From: CAZCAC01 sp964496575
Lineage (GTDB): Bacteria; Planctomycetota; UBA1135; GCA-002686595
Reading direction: 5' to 3'
Assembly (NCBI GenBank): GCA_964496575.1
Contig: CAZCAC010000084.1
Location: 1-38,393 of the forward strand
Length of the DNA: 38,393 bases
The notes under the pieces: model-generated
Database searches by the model: none
Seen by the model: the letters and a program-made list of their open reading frames with translations, nothing else
Told to the model about the DNA's origin: nothing
Shown: in pieces, positions 1 through 8,773 of the stretch
Numbering within the stretch: position 1 is the first letter of the stretch
How the letters are laid out: each line of letters starts with the position of its first letter
Program-made: the position numbers and the translations under genes

Positions 1-2
1 TG

Positions 3-1409
3 CTCGTTGGACTGGCGATAGTCCTGGATGCCGGGATACTGATCTTCATCGCGAGCTACACCGCGTGCATGGCCTTCAGCGATTTCGTGGGCTCGGCGCG
101 AACCGCAGGAGTCGTCTTCCTGTCCAGATCGAGCCAGCCGAGTCTGCGGTTTCAGGTGGAGCTCAAGGAAGCCGCTCTCGGATTGCGGGTCGTATCACTG
201 CTGGATCTCGATGTGGAGCCCGACCGGGAACTGACCAGGGTCCTTCGATGGAATGTCTATCGCACGTCCGAAAGCGCCGAATGGACTGGGCTGATTCAGG
301 AGTTGATGGACCTGGCCCGGATCATCGTATTGGATGCACGGGTGAGCTCGCCTGCCGTGCTGAGGGAGACGGAGTTCGCCCTGACCCCAGCGCTGCGGCA
401 AAAGGTGCTGATTCTCACCGGAGAGGATGGATGCGCGCCCGTGCTCGACGAGTTCAGGGAGAACCATGATGCCGCGCTCCTGCGTGGTCTCCCCCGGCTG
501 ACGGAGATTCAGCTACTGGCGGTGATTCACCGTCGAGTCAGGTCGGAGCTCTACCCGGCAAGAATGAGGGGGACGCCTGTGGGCACGGCGGGTGAAAACA
601 CGCCCGCCGAGGAAGGGGGCCAGGCCAACGAGCAGTCACGGCACGTGCTGGTGCGTCATCGCGGGAAGGAGTTGGCGATTCCGACGACGGCAGTGAATCC
701 CTACACACCCTCGGAAATGGCCAGCGAGCTCGGCCAGCTCGCCAGCGTCGTTCTGTATTGCGACTACCCGGGAGTATCCGAGGAGCTGGACGCAGCATGC
801 CGCACGATCCGCGAGTTGCTGTCGTCGAGCAGCGCACGCTGGGTCGGAGTGGAAGAGGATGCGGACGCTATCATCTGGATGCAGCCGGGATCGGACCACA
901 AGCGATTCAGATACGCCGTGGGGAGTCCGGGTGATGAGGAGAGGCTAATGGCTGCGGAATGCGGCCACGGCGAGCTTGCGGCTTGTGTCGTGACATCGGT
1001 GTGCGAGTACTTCAAGCCGCAGGAGATGGATGTGTCTCCCGGTGATGTGGGGGACCTGGTGTCTCTGATCAGGGAGTGCAATCGGGCCCTGACCGGGGCA
1101 ATGCTCGTGCAGAACATGGACAAGGTGCGGCTGCTGATGTTGGAGCTGAAGGTTGCCATCGAGAGAATCGGAAGCACGGATGAAGAGGAAGCCATCGCGT
1201 CGATCGCGGCTGCCATCGCTGATTCCGCTGCTGCCTGTGAGCAACTTGGCTTTGGAGAGGCACATGCCCTCCTCGATTCCGCGATCGAGGCGGCAGCCAA
1301 CATTGGCCCGGCGATGATCCCCATGCTCACGAAGGGCATGAACGAGCCGGAACCAGCGGTACGCAGAGCATTCCAGCGCGCCCTGGGACGAGTGAGAAAG
1401 GGCTCGTAG
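3..1409 (+). CDS. Membrane-anchored protein of unknown function, 5' end missing
   Basis: The reading frame is open to the left window edge, so the gene starts outside. The first visible residues (LVGLAIVLDAGILIFIAS) form a hydrophobic segment that looks like a membrane helix; the ATG at 69 falls just after it and is therefore probably internal. The soluble part that follows has alternating hydrophobic strands and helices (for example RIIVLDARVSSPAVLRE), compatible with a Rossmann-like or TIR-like alpha/beta fold, but I see no catalytic motif. The last about 100 residues are Ala-rich and helical. I do not recognise the family. It ends in TAG. The gene after it (zinc ribbon) is on the same strand 165 bases downstream. 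Confidence is high that it is coding (codon use, long frame, membrane helix) and low for any function. Confidence 0.75.
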   Translation, partial: LVGLAIVLDAGILIFIASYTACMAFSDFVGSARTAGVVFLSRSSQPSLRFQVELKEAALGLRVVSLLDLDVEPDRELTRVLRWNVYRTSESAEWTGLIQELMDLARIIVLDARVSSPAVLRETEFALTPALRQKVLILTGEDGCAPVLDEFRENHDAALLRGLPRLTEIQLLAVIHRRVRSELYPARMRGTPVGTAGENTPAEEGGQANEQSRHVLVRHRGKELAIPTTAVNPYTPSEMASELGQLASVVLYCDYPGVSEELDAACRTIRELLSSSSARWVGVEEDADAIIWMQPGSDHKRFRYAVGSPGDEERLMAAECGHGELAACVVTSVCEYFKPQEMDVSPGDVGDLVSLIRECNRALTGAMLVQNMDKVRLLMLELKVAIERIGSTDEEEAIASIAAAIADSAAACEQLGFGEAHALLDSAIEAAANIGPAMIPMLTKGMNEPEPAVRRAFQRALGRVRKGS

Positions 1410-1574
1410 CACGTGGGTTGTCCGGCCAGGCCATCCCGATTGAACACTGGCCTCCGGTGCGGGGCCTCTTCGAGATGTACCGGGGCCCGTCGCCCCTCCG
1501 GAGTCCTGTGATAGACTGACGTTCGGCATTGCCGATCTTGCTCTCCTCGGAGGAACCGTCAATAGCAACGAGTC

Positions 1575-1835
1575 ATGAGAACGCAACGACTGTCGATGTG
1601 TCCCTCGTGTGGCTTCTCCACCTTCGATCTCCAGCAGACCGTGTTTTCGTCCATCTACGTCGTGCGCTGCAACGAATGCGGCCACGTATCGTGTGCGAGC
1701 TGCGGCGACCGTTCGTTCTGGACCGGCGCGAAGTGTCCGAGGTGCAAGAGTCGGAAGGTCACGAGGATCGGGAGAATCAAGGATCCCAACGGCGGTCCGA
1801 CCCTCATGGAAGATCTCGAGGACAGGACGTTCTGA
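1575..1835 (+). CDS. Small zinc-ribbon protein
   Basis: An 86-residue protein with four CxxC knuckles: CPSC near residue 9, CNEC near residue 33, CASC near residue 41 and CPRC near residue 55. That is enough for two treble-clef or ribbon-type zinc sites, and it looks like a rubredoxin- or ribosomal-L37-like nucleic-acid or protein-binding zinc ribbon. There is no transmembrane segment. The start is uncertain: ATG 1575 and ATG 1596 (directly before CPSC) are both possible. A GGAGGA sequence lies about 20 bases upstream of 1575, too far for a normal ribosome-binding site. The stop is 120 bases from the convergent dnaE stop. The function is unknown; the cysteine pattern is the main evidence that the frame is real. 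Confidence 0.7.
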   Translation: MRTQRLSMCPSCGFSTFDLQQTVFSSIYVVRCNECGHVSCASCGDRSFWTGAKCPRCKSRKVTRIGRIKDPNGGPTLMEDLEDRTF

Positions 1836-1955
1836 GGCCGACGGCGCCGCACGAGGCGATGTTGTAGCGGAGGCCGTCGCTGCTCCGCAGACCGCGGCCT
1901 CGCCGGGAGCTCTCGATCGAACCCTTCGAACGCCATTGACCGGCGAGGCGTCTCC

Positions 1956-4900
1956 TCACCAGATCCGCTCGCCCTCCAGCGTGCAGGCGCCCATCTGGTT
2001 CTGGACCACGCCGGTGAGACAGACCGAGCCGAACTCGGTCAGGCGGTGGCCGTCGCGGCGGTAGACGTCGGGGAAGAGCACCACCTCGGCGAGGCCGCTC
2101 TCGTCCTCGAGGGTGAGGAAGCGCATCCACTCGCCGTTCACGGTGCGTACCCGGCGGCTGGCGACGAGCCAGCCGCGCAGGGTGATCCGGCCGCCCTCGA
2201 AGTCGCGGAGTGCAGCGCACGATTGGAGATTGATCGGACGCGCGCCGCGCCGCCCGTTCCTCGGGAGCCGGGCGAGCCGCTCGTCCGCGGGGGTGGGGAA
2301 GATCGCGGTCGGGTGGTCGAGGACGGTCAACCCCATCAGCTCGTACTCCAGCGCGCCGCGCTCGCGTCGCGAAAGGTCGGGCAGGCCGGGCAGGACCAGC
2401 GCGGGGGCCGGCGGCTCGGGGAAGAGGCGCGCGCTCTCTCCCGGTGAGAGCTCCGCACGGCCGAGGCCGATGCCGCCGCGCCACCCCTGCGCGGAGGCGC
2501 GGGCGGCTTCCACCGCCTCCTCGTTGCGCTTGCCTGGAGTCGATCGGCAGGCGGCGAGCTGGCCGCCGTCGAGTCCCTCGGCGCCACCGCGGGCGAGCTC
2601 GCGGGGCACGCGACGCTCGGGGGCGCGCAACAGGTGCAGTCGCCAGAGGAGCTCGGGGCGGGTGCGGTCGAAGGCGTCGAAGGCGCCGCACTGGATCAGG
2701 TGCTCCGCCTCGTCGGTGTGGACGTCGCTGCGCTCGAGGAAGTCGGGCAGCGAGAGGAAGGGGCCGCTCGAGCTGCGCTCTTCCTGGATTCTATCCAGCA
2801 AATTGGTCGACAGTCCCTTGATCGACCCCAGGCCGATGCGCAACGCGGGGGTCGGCGCGGCCCCTTCGCGCCCTTCGATCCACTCGACGCCGAAGTCGAC
2901 CCCGCTGCGGTTGACGTCCGGCGGCAGGATGGTCACCCCGAGGCGCCGCGCCTCCTCGACGTAGACGCGGGTCTTGTAGTAGCCGGTCTGGCTGTTGAGG
3001 AAAGCGGTCAGGTAGACGGCGGGGTGGTGCGTCTTCAGCCACACCGCGCGGTAGGCGATGCGCCCGTAGGTCACCGCGTGCGCCTTGCAGAAGCCGAAGG
3101 AGGCGAAGTTGGTGACGAGCTCCCAGACGTGCTCGATCTCGTTGCGCGCGATCCCCTCGGCCTCGCATCCCTCGCGGAAGCGCTCGGCGAGTGGCTCGAG
3201 GTCGTCGGTGCGCCGCTTCTGCAGGGCGCGTCGGAGCTGGTCCGCCTCGGCGAGGTCCATGCCCGCCACCGCCGAGGCGACCTGCATGACGTCCTCCTGG
3301 TAGAGCATCACGCCGTAGGTGTCCCAGAGCACGTCGACCAGCCGCGGGTGCGGAGGCGTCGAGGGTTCGAGCCCGCGGAAGCGCCGCACGTACGCGTCCT
3401 TCATCCCCGAGCCCGCGGGCCCGGGGCGGATCAGCGCGACGGCCTGGATCACCGCGTCCATGTCGCGCGCGCCCGTCTGCTGGAGGAGGTTGCGCATCCC
3501 CGGTGACTCGACCTGGAAGCAGGCGAGCGAGCGTCCTTCGGCGAGGGTGTCGCCGGTGGCGGGGTCGTTCTCGGGGAGGGCCTCCAGGTCGACCTCGAGA
3601 CCGCCCTTCGCGAGCTCGGTGACACAGTCGTCGAGCACGGTCAGGGCGCGGTTGCCGAGCAGGTCCATCTTGACCAGCCCGATCGCCTCGACGGCGTCCT
3701 TGTCGAACTGCGTCACCACGACGCCCTTCGCCGCGCGCTGGCAGGCGACGAAGTCGGTGATCGGCCCCGGCGAGACGACGACGCCGCCGGGGTGCAGGCC
3801 GAAGTGGCGCGGCGTGTCGAGCAGACCGCGGGCGTCGCGGACGACGCGCTGCCAGCGCTCGTCGTGGTGGGGGAACTCGCGGGCTTCGGGGGTCGAGCGC
3901 AGGGCGAGCTCGACAGGGTTCTCGCCGGCCAGCTCCGGCGCGGCGTCGTGCTGGTCCTCGGCGACCGCCGAGGCGCCGTCGAAGGCGATTTCACTCGTGC
4001 CCGGGACGTGGTGGGGGAGCACCTTCGACCAGCGACCCACCTCGGCCGGCGGAAAACCGTGGGCGAGCGCGGTCTCGCGGAAGGCCGCGCGCAGGCCGAA
4101 GCAGTTGAGCGTCGAGATCATCGCAGTGCGGTGGGCGCCGAAGAGCTCGTAGACGTGTTCGGTGACCTCGTCGCGCCGCCGCCAGCAGAAGTCGAGGTCG
4201 ATGTCGGGTCGGTCGCTGCGCGTCGGGTTGAGGAAGCGCTCGAAGATCAGCTGGTAGCGGAAGGGGTCGGCGTCGGTCAGCTTCAGGCAGTAGGCGACGA
4301 GGCTGTCCGCCGCCGAGCCGCGGCCGACGCAGGGGATGCCCTGCTCGCGCGCGTACTCGCCGATCTGGTGGACGAGGAGGAAGTAGGGCGCGAAACCGAG
4401 GCGGTCGATGGTGGAGAGCTCGTAGTCGAGGCGCCGGACGACCTCGGGGCGCAGCGGGCGGTAGCGTTGCTGGGCGCCGTCGAAGGCGAGCTCGCAGAGC
4501 TTCGAGTAGGCGCTCTCGCCTTCGCCGAGGTCGATGCTCGGGAAGAGGACGCGGTCGAGGGGCGGGGTGTACTCGCAGCGCGCGGCGACCTCGACGGTGC
4601 GGGCGACGATCGCGGGGACGTCCGGTGGAGCGGAGGAGCCCCAGGGCCCGGGGAGGTCGTCGAGGTCGGCGTAGAGGGCGCACATCTCCCGGCCGGTGAG
4701 CAGGTGCGAGCCCGCTTCGGCGAGCCACTCCTCGGGCAGGTCGTCGAGCAGCGCGTTGTGCTTGATCGCCACGCGCACGCGGTGGTCGAGCTCGCCCATC
4801 GGCCCGGCGTAGTAGACGTCGGGCACGGCGAGGGCGCCGAAGGAGCAGACGCGCGCGGCCTCGAGGAGTTCGGTGGCGGGGACGGCGCGCGCGGGGGGTG

Positions 4901-5471
4901 GGGTCTTGGGCGCTTCGAGTCTCTCTTCGTCGCGCTCGTGTTCGTGTCGCGCGCGCCGGTCGTTGCCGTGCTGTTCACCGGCGCGCGCCCGAAGACTCGC
5001 CGGCGAGATCGCGGCGAGGACCTGTTCGGGGGGGACGCGCCCCATCAGTCCGATCAGGATGCGCGGGTGGTCGGCGAGGAAGATCAGCCCTTCCTGGAAC
5101 TCGGCCGCGGCGAGTACGGAGTCGAAGTCCTCTTCCGGCGAGCCGAGGTCGCTGCCGAAGCTTCCCGGATCGCGCCCGAGCTGTCGGGCGGAGACGAGCT
5201 TGTTGAGGTTCGCGAAGCCCCGCTCGTTCATCACCAGCGCGACGATGCGCCCCGGCTCGCCGGAGGGGTTGGAGATCTCCGCGCCGAGGATCGGCCTGAC
5301 GCCGGTCACCGGCGCGCAACGCAACAGATCGACCCACCCGGCGGTCGAGTCGACGTCGGTGAGCGCCATGGCGCAGAGCCCCAGCCCCGCGCCTCGCTCC
5401 AGCATCACGCGCGGCGCATCGACGCCGGTGAGCAGCGAGTGGTGGCCGTGGACTCGGAGGGGGACGTACAC
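1956..5471 (-). CDS. dnaE: DNA polymerase III alpha subunit, DnaE family (DnaE2-like)
   Basis: A replicative or translesion polymerase of family C that extends DNA primers with dNTPs. From the chosen GTG at 5471 it is 1171 residues. The N-terminal PHP domain starts VHGHHS (H8, H10 kept), but the usual TDHDG motif reads TDVDS, so one metal ligand is lost. The palm has PDIDLDF at 422-428 (aspartates 423, 425, 427) and KMDLLG with D603 as the third catalytic aspartate. GRGSAADSLVAY and the FGLHPGGVV motif are present. The C-terminus (about 1080-1171) is an OB fold. The most upstream start, a TTG at 5597, would add 42 Pro/Arg-rich residues with no family similarity, so I reject it. The arrangement resembles DnaE2/error-prone DnaE, but no imuA or imuB lies next to it and no LexA box was recognised. 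Residues about 9-928 are repeated at 15477-18238. Confidence 0.9.
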   Translation of the reverse strand: MYVPLRVHGHHSLLTGVDAPRVMLERGAGLGLCAMALTDVDSTAGWVDLLRCAPVTGVRPILGAEISNPSGEPGRIVALVMNERGFANLNKLVSARQLGRDPGSFGSDLGSPEEDFDSVLAAAEFQEGLIFLADHPRILIGLMGRVPPEQVLAAISPASLRARAGEQHGNDRRARHEHERDEERLEAPKTPPPARAVPATELLEAARVCSFGALAVPDVYYAGPMGELDHRVRVAIKHNALLDDLPEEWLAEAGSHLLTGREMCALYADLDDLPGPWGSSAPPDVPAIVARTVEVAARCEYTPPLDRVLFPSIDLGEGESAYSKLCELAFDGAQQRYRPLRPEVVRRLDYELSTIDRLGFAPYFLLVHQIGEYAREQGIPCVGRGSAADSLVAYCLKLTDADPFRYQLIFERFLNPTRSDRPDIDLDFCWRRRDEVTEHVYELFGAHRTAMISTLNCFGLRAAFRETALAHGFPPAEVGRWSKVLPHHVPGTSEIAFDGASAVAEDQHDAAPELAGENPVELALRSTPEAREFPHHDERWQRVVRDARGLLDTPRHFGLHPGGVVVSPGPITDFVACQRAAKGVVVTQFDKDAVEAIGLVKMDLLGNRALTVLDDCVTELAKGGLEVDLEALPENDPATGDTLAEGRSLACFQVESPGMRNLLQQTGARDMDAVIQAVALIRPGPAGSGMKDAYVRRFRGLEPSTPPHPRLVDVLWDTYGVMLYQEDVMQVASAVAGMDLAEADQLRRALQKRRTDDLEPLAERFREGCEAEGIARNEIEHVWELVTNFASFGFCKAHAVTYGRIAYRAVWLKTHHPAVYLTAFLNSQTGYYKTRVYVEEARRLGVTILPPDVNRSGVDFGVEWIEGREGAAPTPALRIGLGSIKGLSTNLLDRIQEERSSSGPFLSLPDFLERSDVHTDEAEHLIQCGAFDAFDRTRPELLWRLHLLRAPERRVPRELARGGAEGLDGGQLAACRSTPGKRNEEAVEAARASAQGWRGGIGLGRAELSPGESARLFPEPPAPALVLPGLPDLSRRERGALEYELMGLTVLDHPTAIFPTPADERLARLPRNGRRGARPINLQSCAALRDFEGGRITLRGWLVASRRVRTVNGEWMRFLTLEDESGLAEVVLFPDVYRRDGHRLTEFGSVCLTGVVQNQMGACTLEGERIW
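2688..5449. repeat. Long direct repeat, copy 1 (inside intact dnaE)
   Basis: This 2762-base stretch recurs at 15477-18238 in the same orientation with a constant offset of 12,789. Reading both copies and their translations in several frames I found no difference. At the left edge copy 1 has C at 2687 where copy 2 has A at 15476; at the right edge the match ends at T5449/T18238 and then diverges (GGACTC against TGACGG). In this copy dnaE continues in frame on both sides, so this is the parental copy. Both ends lie inside the coding sequence, not at gene borders or at recognisable IS ends. Confidence 0.95.
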
Positions 5472-5597
5472 GCGGGGTGGAGGGGCGCTGGTTGGAGTTC
5501 GGGGGTGATGGGGGCGAGTCGACCCTAACAAAAACCTAATTTCTGTCCAGGGAGAGCTCCGGGAGGGGTCTTCCCGCCACCCGCTCGGCGGCCGCAA

Positions 5598-6081
5598 GTC
5601 CGCTGCTCAGCGGGACCTGTGGCCTTCCCGCGCCCAGGTCCTCGCGCGCCCGCCGCCCCTCACGCCCACCAGAGTGACCCGGGACCGCGCCTCCGCCCGA
5701 GCGTCCCTTCTCCGCCATGTCGGAGGGGAGCGTTGCAACGTCGAGCTCGTATCGGCCGCGATCGCCGACCGAGGGAGCGCTGTACGAGGTCCTGCTGGAG
5801 CACTTGGGGCTGGAGAGCGTTCCGCCCAGTCCAGCTCCGGCGAGACCGCCGCCGCAACTCGAGCTGGTCTTCCAGGGGGAGATTCTTCAGCTGATCGAGA
5901 GGCTCGGTGGGGGAGACGTGTGTGGTGCGTTGGTGGTGGTGTCGTGAGGGAGGGTCGTGGGGCGGAGGAGAAGCGCTGAGGGAGGGCTAGCGGGGGAGCT
6001 GATCGGTGAGGAGCAGGGCTTTCGAGGGGCCAACGCAAGGGGGCGGGGGGGCGGGCCCGTGGCGCAGGCCGTTTGGATCGC
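5598..6081. other. Intergenic region upstream of dnaE, mostly unexplained
   Basis: Between the dnaE region and the DUF4062 gene I find no convincing gene except the small relic frame at 5717-5947. The sequence is very GC-rich and purine-biased in places (runs of GGGGC near 6040). A short AT-rich island at about 5527-5545, in the leader of dnaE just outside this interval, is the only promoter-like stretch for dnaE. No imuA/imuB-like frame is present on either strand. Confidence 0.5.
5717..5947 (+). pseudogene. Possible relic of an IS91-type transposase N-terminus
   Basis: A 76-residue frame contains SYRPRSPTEGALYEVLLEHL near residue 10. That resembles the Y-x-PR-xP...LY-x-V-x-x-HLE start of IS91/Y2-type transposases as I remember them. 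The similarity ends after about 25 residues, where the sequence becomes Pro-rich and then stops; the zinc-binding and catalytic Tyr regions are absent. If real, it is a degraded scrap of a mobile element about 250 bases upstream of dnaE. It could also be a chance frame in GC-rich DNA. Confidence 0.25.
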
Positions 6082-7677
6082 CTATGCTCCGAGATGAGTG
6101 AAGATCGAGATCGCTCGCCCCTGGTGCACCAGCGCCCGTGCGCACTTCTGCATGGCGAGGCAGGTACTCCCCAGGTTGCCATGCATCTTGGCCAGATCTG
6201 GCCTCAGCTCCTTCCTGCCATCCTGCTCGACGAGACGAGTCATGATATCGAGCGATTCACGGTGGTCCGCCAGCGCTTCCTCGTATCGGTGCAGTTGGCT
6301 ATTGGCATTCCCTCGATTCGAGCTGGCCCACGCGAGTAGGTCTGCCAGGTCTCTTTCCCCCTCCTCATCGACAAGGCGAGCATACGCGGCAATCGCTCGA
6401 TCGTGATCCGCCAGCGCCTCTTCGTAGCGGGCGAGAGAGTAGTACGTGTTCCCACGTAGCGATCGCACCAATGCCAGGTTGGCAGCTACGTGTTTCTTGC
6501 CGTCCAGTGCCTGCCGTTCCAGTGCCGGAATGATGCGACTCGTGTAGACCAGCGCTCGACGATGATCATTGAGAGCCGAGTAACACGAAACGACCCTCAA
6601 AAGCACGGACAGGTCCCCGGGCGCCCACCGCTCGGCTCGCCGGAAGTGCTCCAGCGACTTCCGGTACTCCGCCTTGCCGTAGAAGGCGGTTCCGCGGATC
6701 ATGTTCGCGGTGCAGGCACGCTCCGCCTGGGCCTCGGCGTTGTGCTCGTAGCGCTCGGCCAACTCCGCCGTGACCAAGGCAAGGGCTTCGTCGTGTCGTC
6801 CTCCTGCGTTGAGACGTACGGCCTCCGCGAACTCGAGACGCTCCCGGTCGTACTCCGACAGCGTGCCAGGGTCGAAATCCGCGCCAAATGACTCGATCAA
6901 CCTCTCCAGCTCATCGGCGAGTGATCGTACCTCGGGACTCGTGGATGCCGAGCGCGTCGCCCGCATCCCGATCATCACGATTGCCGACTCTGTCCGGTGC
7001 TGTCTATCCAGCGCCGCCTGGAGCTTACGTCGTGCTTCATCGATTTCCGCCAACCGCGCTCCGTGGAGCTCGGCAATCGCTTCCTGGGTCCGTCCTTGTT
7101 GGCTCATGACCACGACGGTAGAAGCCGCGATCATCGCCAGAGTGATGGTCACCCACGCCATCCAGAGCCTCATGCTCCGGCGCAGCTTGTCCAGTTCCTT
7201 TCGCAGCCCGAGCACTTCGCCCTTGAGCTCGCTCTCGTCGTGGCACGGGATGTACAGCTCGGGCGCCGTCGTGATCCGCTGGCGGTACGCCTGCTGGAGT
7301 CTCTGGACCTCCGGAGCCTCCGGGGGCGATTTCTCCCGGGCGGAGTCGCTGGGAAAGTCGTCCAGCAGCAGTATCGTCCACACTTTCTTGCGGCGCGTGC
7401 GCGCGTACAGGGCTTCGAACTGCGTGAAACTGACCCGACGGAACTGCTCATCCGGCTGGGGCGGTTCCAATCCGTATCGCTGGCCGACGAGTTGGATCAC
7501 GCCCTTGCAGGAGTCGATCTGTCTGCGAAGCACATCACAAACGTCCCCCTCCTCGGTGGGGAAGGTATCCTGCCAGCGGGGCTCGTAACCAATGGACGTG
7601 AGCGCGTTCGCAACGAGCTGACGTGCGCTGTGGAGCTCGCTGGAGACTGCGGAGACGAAGATGCGAGGGCGGGTCAT
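6082..7677 (-). CDS. DUF4062 - transmembrane - TPR protein
   Basis: A 531-residue protein from ATG 7677 (MTRPRIFVSAVSSEL). Residues about 5-90 form a DUF4062 domain: the IFVSAVSSEL start, IQLVGQRYGLEPPQ and SFTQFEALYA are typical. DUF4062 is a Rossmann-like domain found at the N-terminus of NACHT/STAND proteins and, in eukaryotes, of TEP1, NWD1 and NPHP3; here there is no NTPase domain. A single membrane helix follows at about 171-193, then a coiled-coil stretch (200-225) and TPR-like helical repeats from about 283 to the end (for example AEYRKSLEHFRRAERWAPGD, ARYEEALADHDRAIAAY and HRYEEALADHRESLD). The last repeat seems cut short, so the natural C-terminus could be slightly truncated. An upstream GTG/ATG frame to 7860 is open but lacks domain similarity. 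It is divergent from the SUMF1-fold gene with 175 bases between. A sensor or scaffold role in conflict or signalling is inference. Confidence 0.82.
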   Translation of the reverse strand: MTRPRIFVSAVSSELHSARQLVANALTSIGYEPRWQDTFPTEEGDVCDVLRRQIDSCKGVIQLVGQRYGLEPPQPDEQFRRVSFTQFEALYARTRRKKVWTILLLDDFPSDSAREKSPPEAPEVQRLQQAYRQRITTAPELYIPCHDESELKGEVLGLRKELDKLRRSMRLWMAWVTITLAMIAASTVVVMSQQGRTQEAIAELHGARLAEIDEARRKLQAALDRQHRTESAIVMIGMRATRSASTSPEVRSLADELERLIESFGADFDPGTLSEYDRERLEFAEAVRLNAGGRHDEALALVTAELAERYEHNAEAQAERACTANMIRGTAFYGKAEYRKSLEHFRRAERWAPGDLSVLLRVVSCYSALNDHRRALVYTSRIIPALERQALDGKKHVAANLALVRSLRGNTYYSLARYEEALADHDRAIAAYARLVDEEGERDLADLLAWASSNRGNANSQLHRYEEALADHRESLDIMTRLVEQDGRKELRPDLAKMHGNLGSTCLAMQKCARALVHQGRAISIFTHLGA

Positions 7678-7852
7678 TGGATAGCCATGTGCTCTGGTGT
7701 AGCCATGACCATTCTGTGGCAGCCTGGAGTATCGGTGAAGTCCTTTCTGAACCGTTGTTGGATTCCAGGTGACTCCGGCACTGACTTGAGCGTCCCGGCG
7801 AACATGGGGCCAGGGACCTCCCGTCGTTGAGCGCTGCTGCGCGGTGCGATCG

Positions 7853-8773
7853 ATGAGCATTCAAGAGATTGACTTCGTGTCCGTCGTTGGTGGGACCTTT
7901 GGAATGGGCTCGAACACCGGCGACAGCGACTCACGACCAGCCCACGACGAGACGGTCTCGAGCTTCCGAATGGGGAGGTATCCGATCCGCCTGCACGAGT
8001 TCGACCGCTTCGTCGAGGACACCGGCTATCGCACGATCGCGGAGGTCGAGGGCGGCTGCAACTTGTGGGACGGCGACAGCTAGGTCAAGAATGCAGCCGC
8101 CTGCTTACAGAGTCCGGTCTACGACCAGTCTGCGGACCATCCCGTCTCGTGCGTCGCCTGGTACGACGCGGTCTCCTTCTGCAACTGGTTGTCGGCGCAA
8201 GAAGGCCTGACGCCGTGCTACTCGATCGATCCGGACCGCCAGGATGACAACAATCACTATCCCGAACACGACGCACGCTGGACCGTGGCCTAGGATTCTC
8301 GAGCGAGTGGATTCCGACTCCCCACGGAGGCGGAGTGGGAGTTCGCCGCGCGCGGTGGCACCCGGAGCAGGGGGTGTCGTTACGTCGGTGGCAACGATGC
8401 AGAGGCGGTGGCCTGGTTCATCGACCCTCGGGCCGCCAACGGAAAGGTGTCCCGGACGGAGGACTACGGGCGGCTGTACAACACCGGGACTCCCATGCCA
8501 GTCGGCCGGAAGCAGCCCAACGAGCTCGGGATTCACGACCTCAGCGGGAACGTCCGCGAGTGGTGCTGGGATTGGTACGGCGAGGGGTACTGCCGGAGCT
8601 CGCCAGCCCAGGACCTGTCGGGACCGTCGGCGGGAACCTTCCGGGTCAGCCGGGGCGGCTCGTGGCAGGCGAACATGCTGAATCACCTCAAGACGACCTA
8701 CCGGAACTACGGTAGCCCGGGCGCCATCTTCACCAGCTTCGGGTTCCGGGTCGTGGCGGGCGAGAGGGAATGA
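7853..8773 (+). pseudogene. SUMF1/FGE-sulfatase-fold protein gene with two in-frame amber codons
   Basis: The frame from ATG 7853 (or GTG 7844) to TGA 8773 encodes a formylglycine-generating-enzyme-like fold: FVSVVGGTFGMGS at the start, HPVSCVAWYDAVSFCNWLS, GFRLPTEAEWEFAARGG, LSGNVREWCWDWYG, then RVSRGGSW and FGFRVV at the end. It is interrupted by TAG at 8081-8083 and TAG at 8291-8293 with no change of frame. Both stops stand where homologues usually have Trp (WDGDS-W-VK and VA-W-DSRASG), so each is explained by one TGG-to-TAG change. The C-terminal region lacks the cysteine pair used by true formylglycine-generating enzymes, so even the intact protein would be a SUMF1-like relative (binding or other activity). 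TAG ends several other genes here, so read-through as Trp is unlikely to be general. It is divergent from the DUF4062 gene. Confidence 0.85.

Noticed and set aside
3792..5528. Long plus-strand frame (578 codons) opposite dnaE, and its twin at 16581-18539
   Set aside because: It is the antisense shadow of a GC-rich gene: the translation is Gly/Val/Glu/Arg-rich without domains, and both copies exist only because dnaE DNA is repeated.
8650..8773. Diversity-generating retroelement variable region at the end of the SUMF1-fold gene
   Set aside because: The RVSRGGSW...FGFRVV ending resembles variable regions of such targets, but ordinary SUMF1-fold proteins end the same way, and no reverse transcriptase or template repeat is in the window.
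7853..8773. Genome-wide amber recoding to Trp
   Set aside because: TAG is the ordinary terminal stop of at least four other genes in the window.
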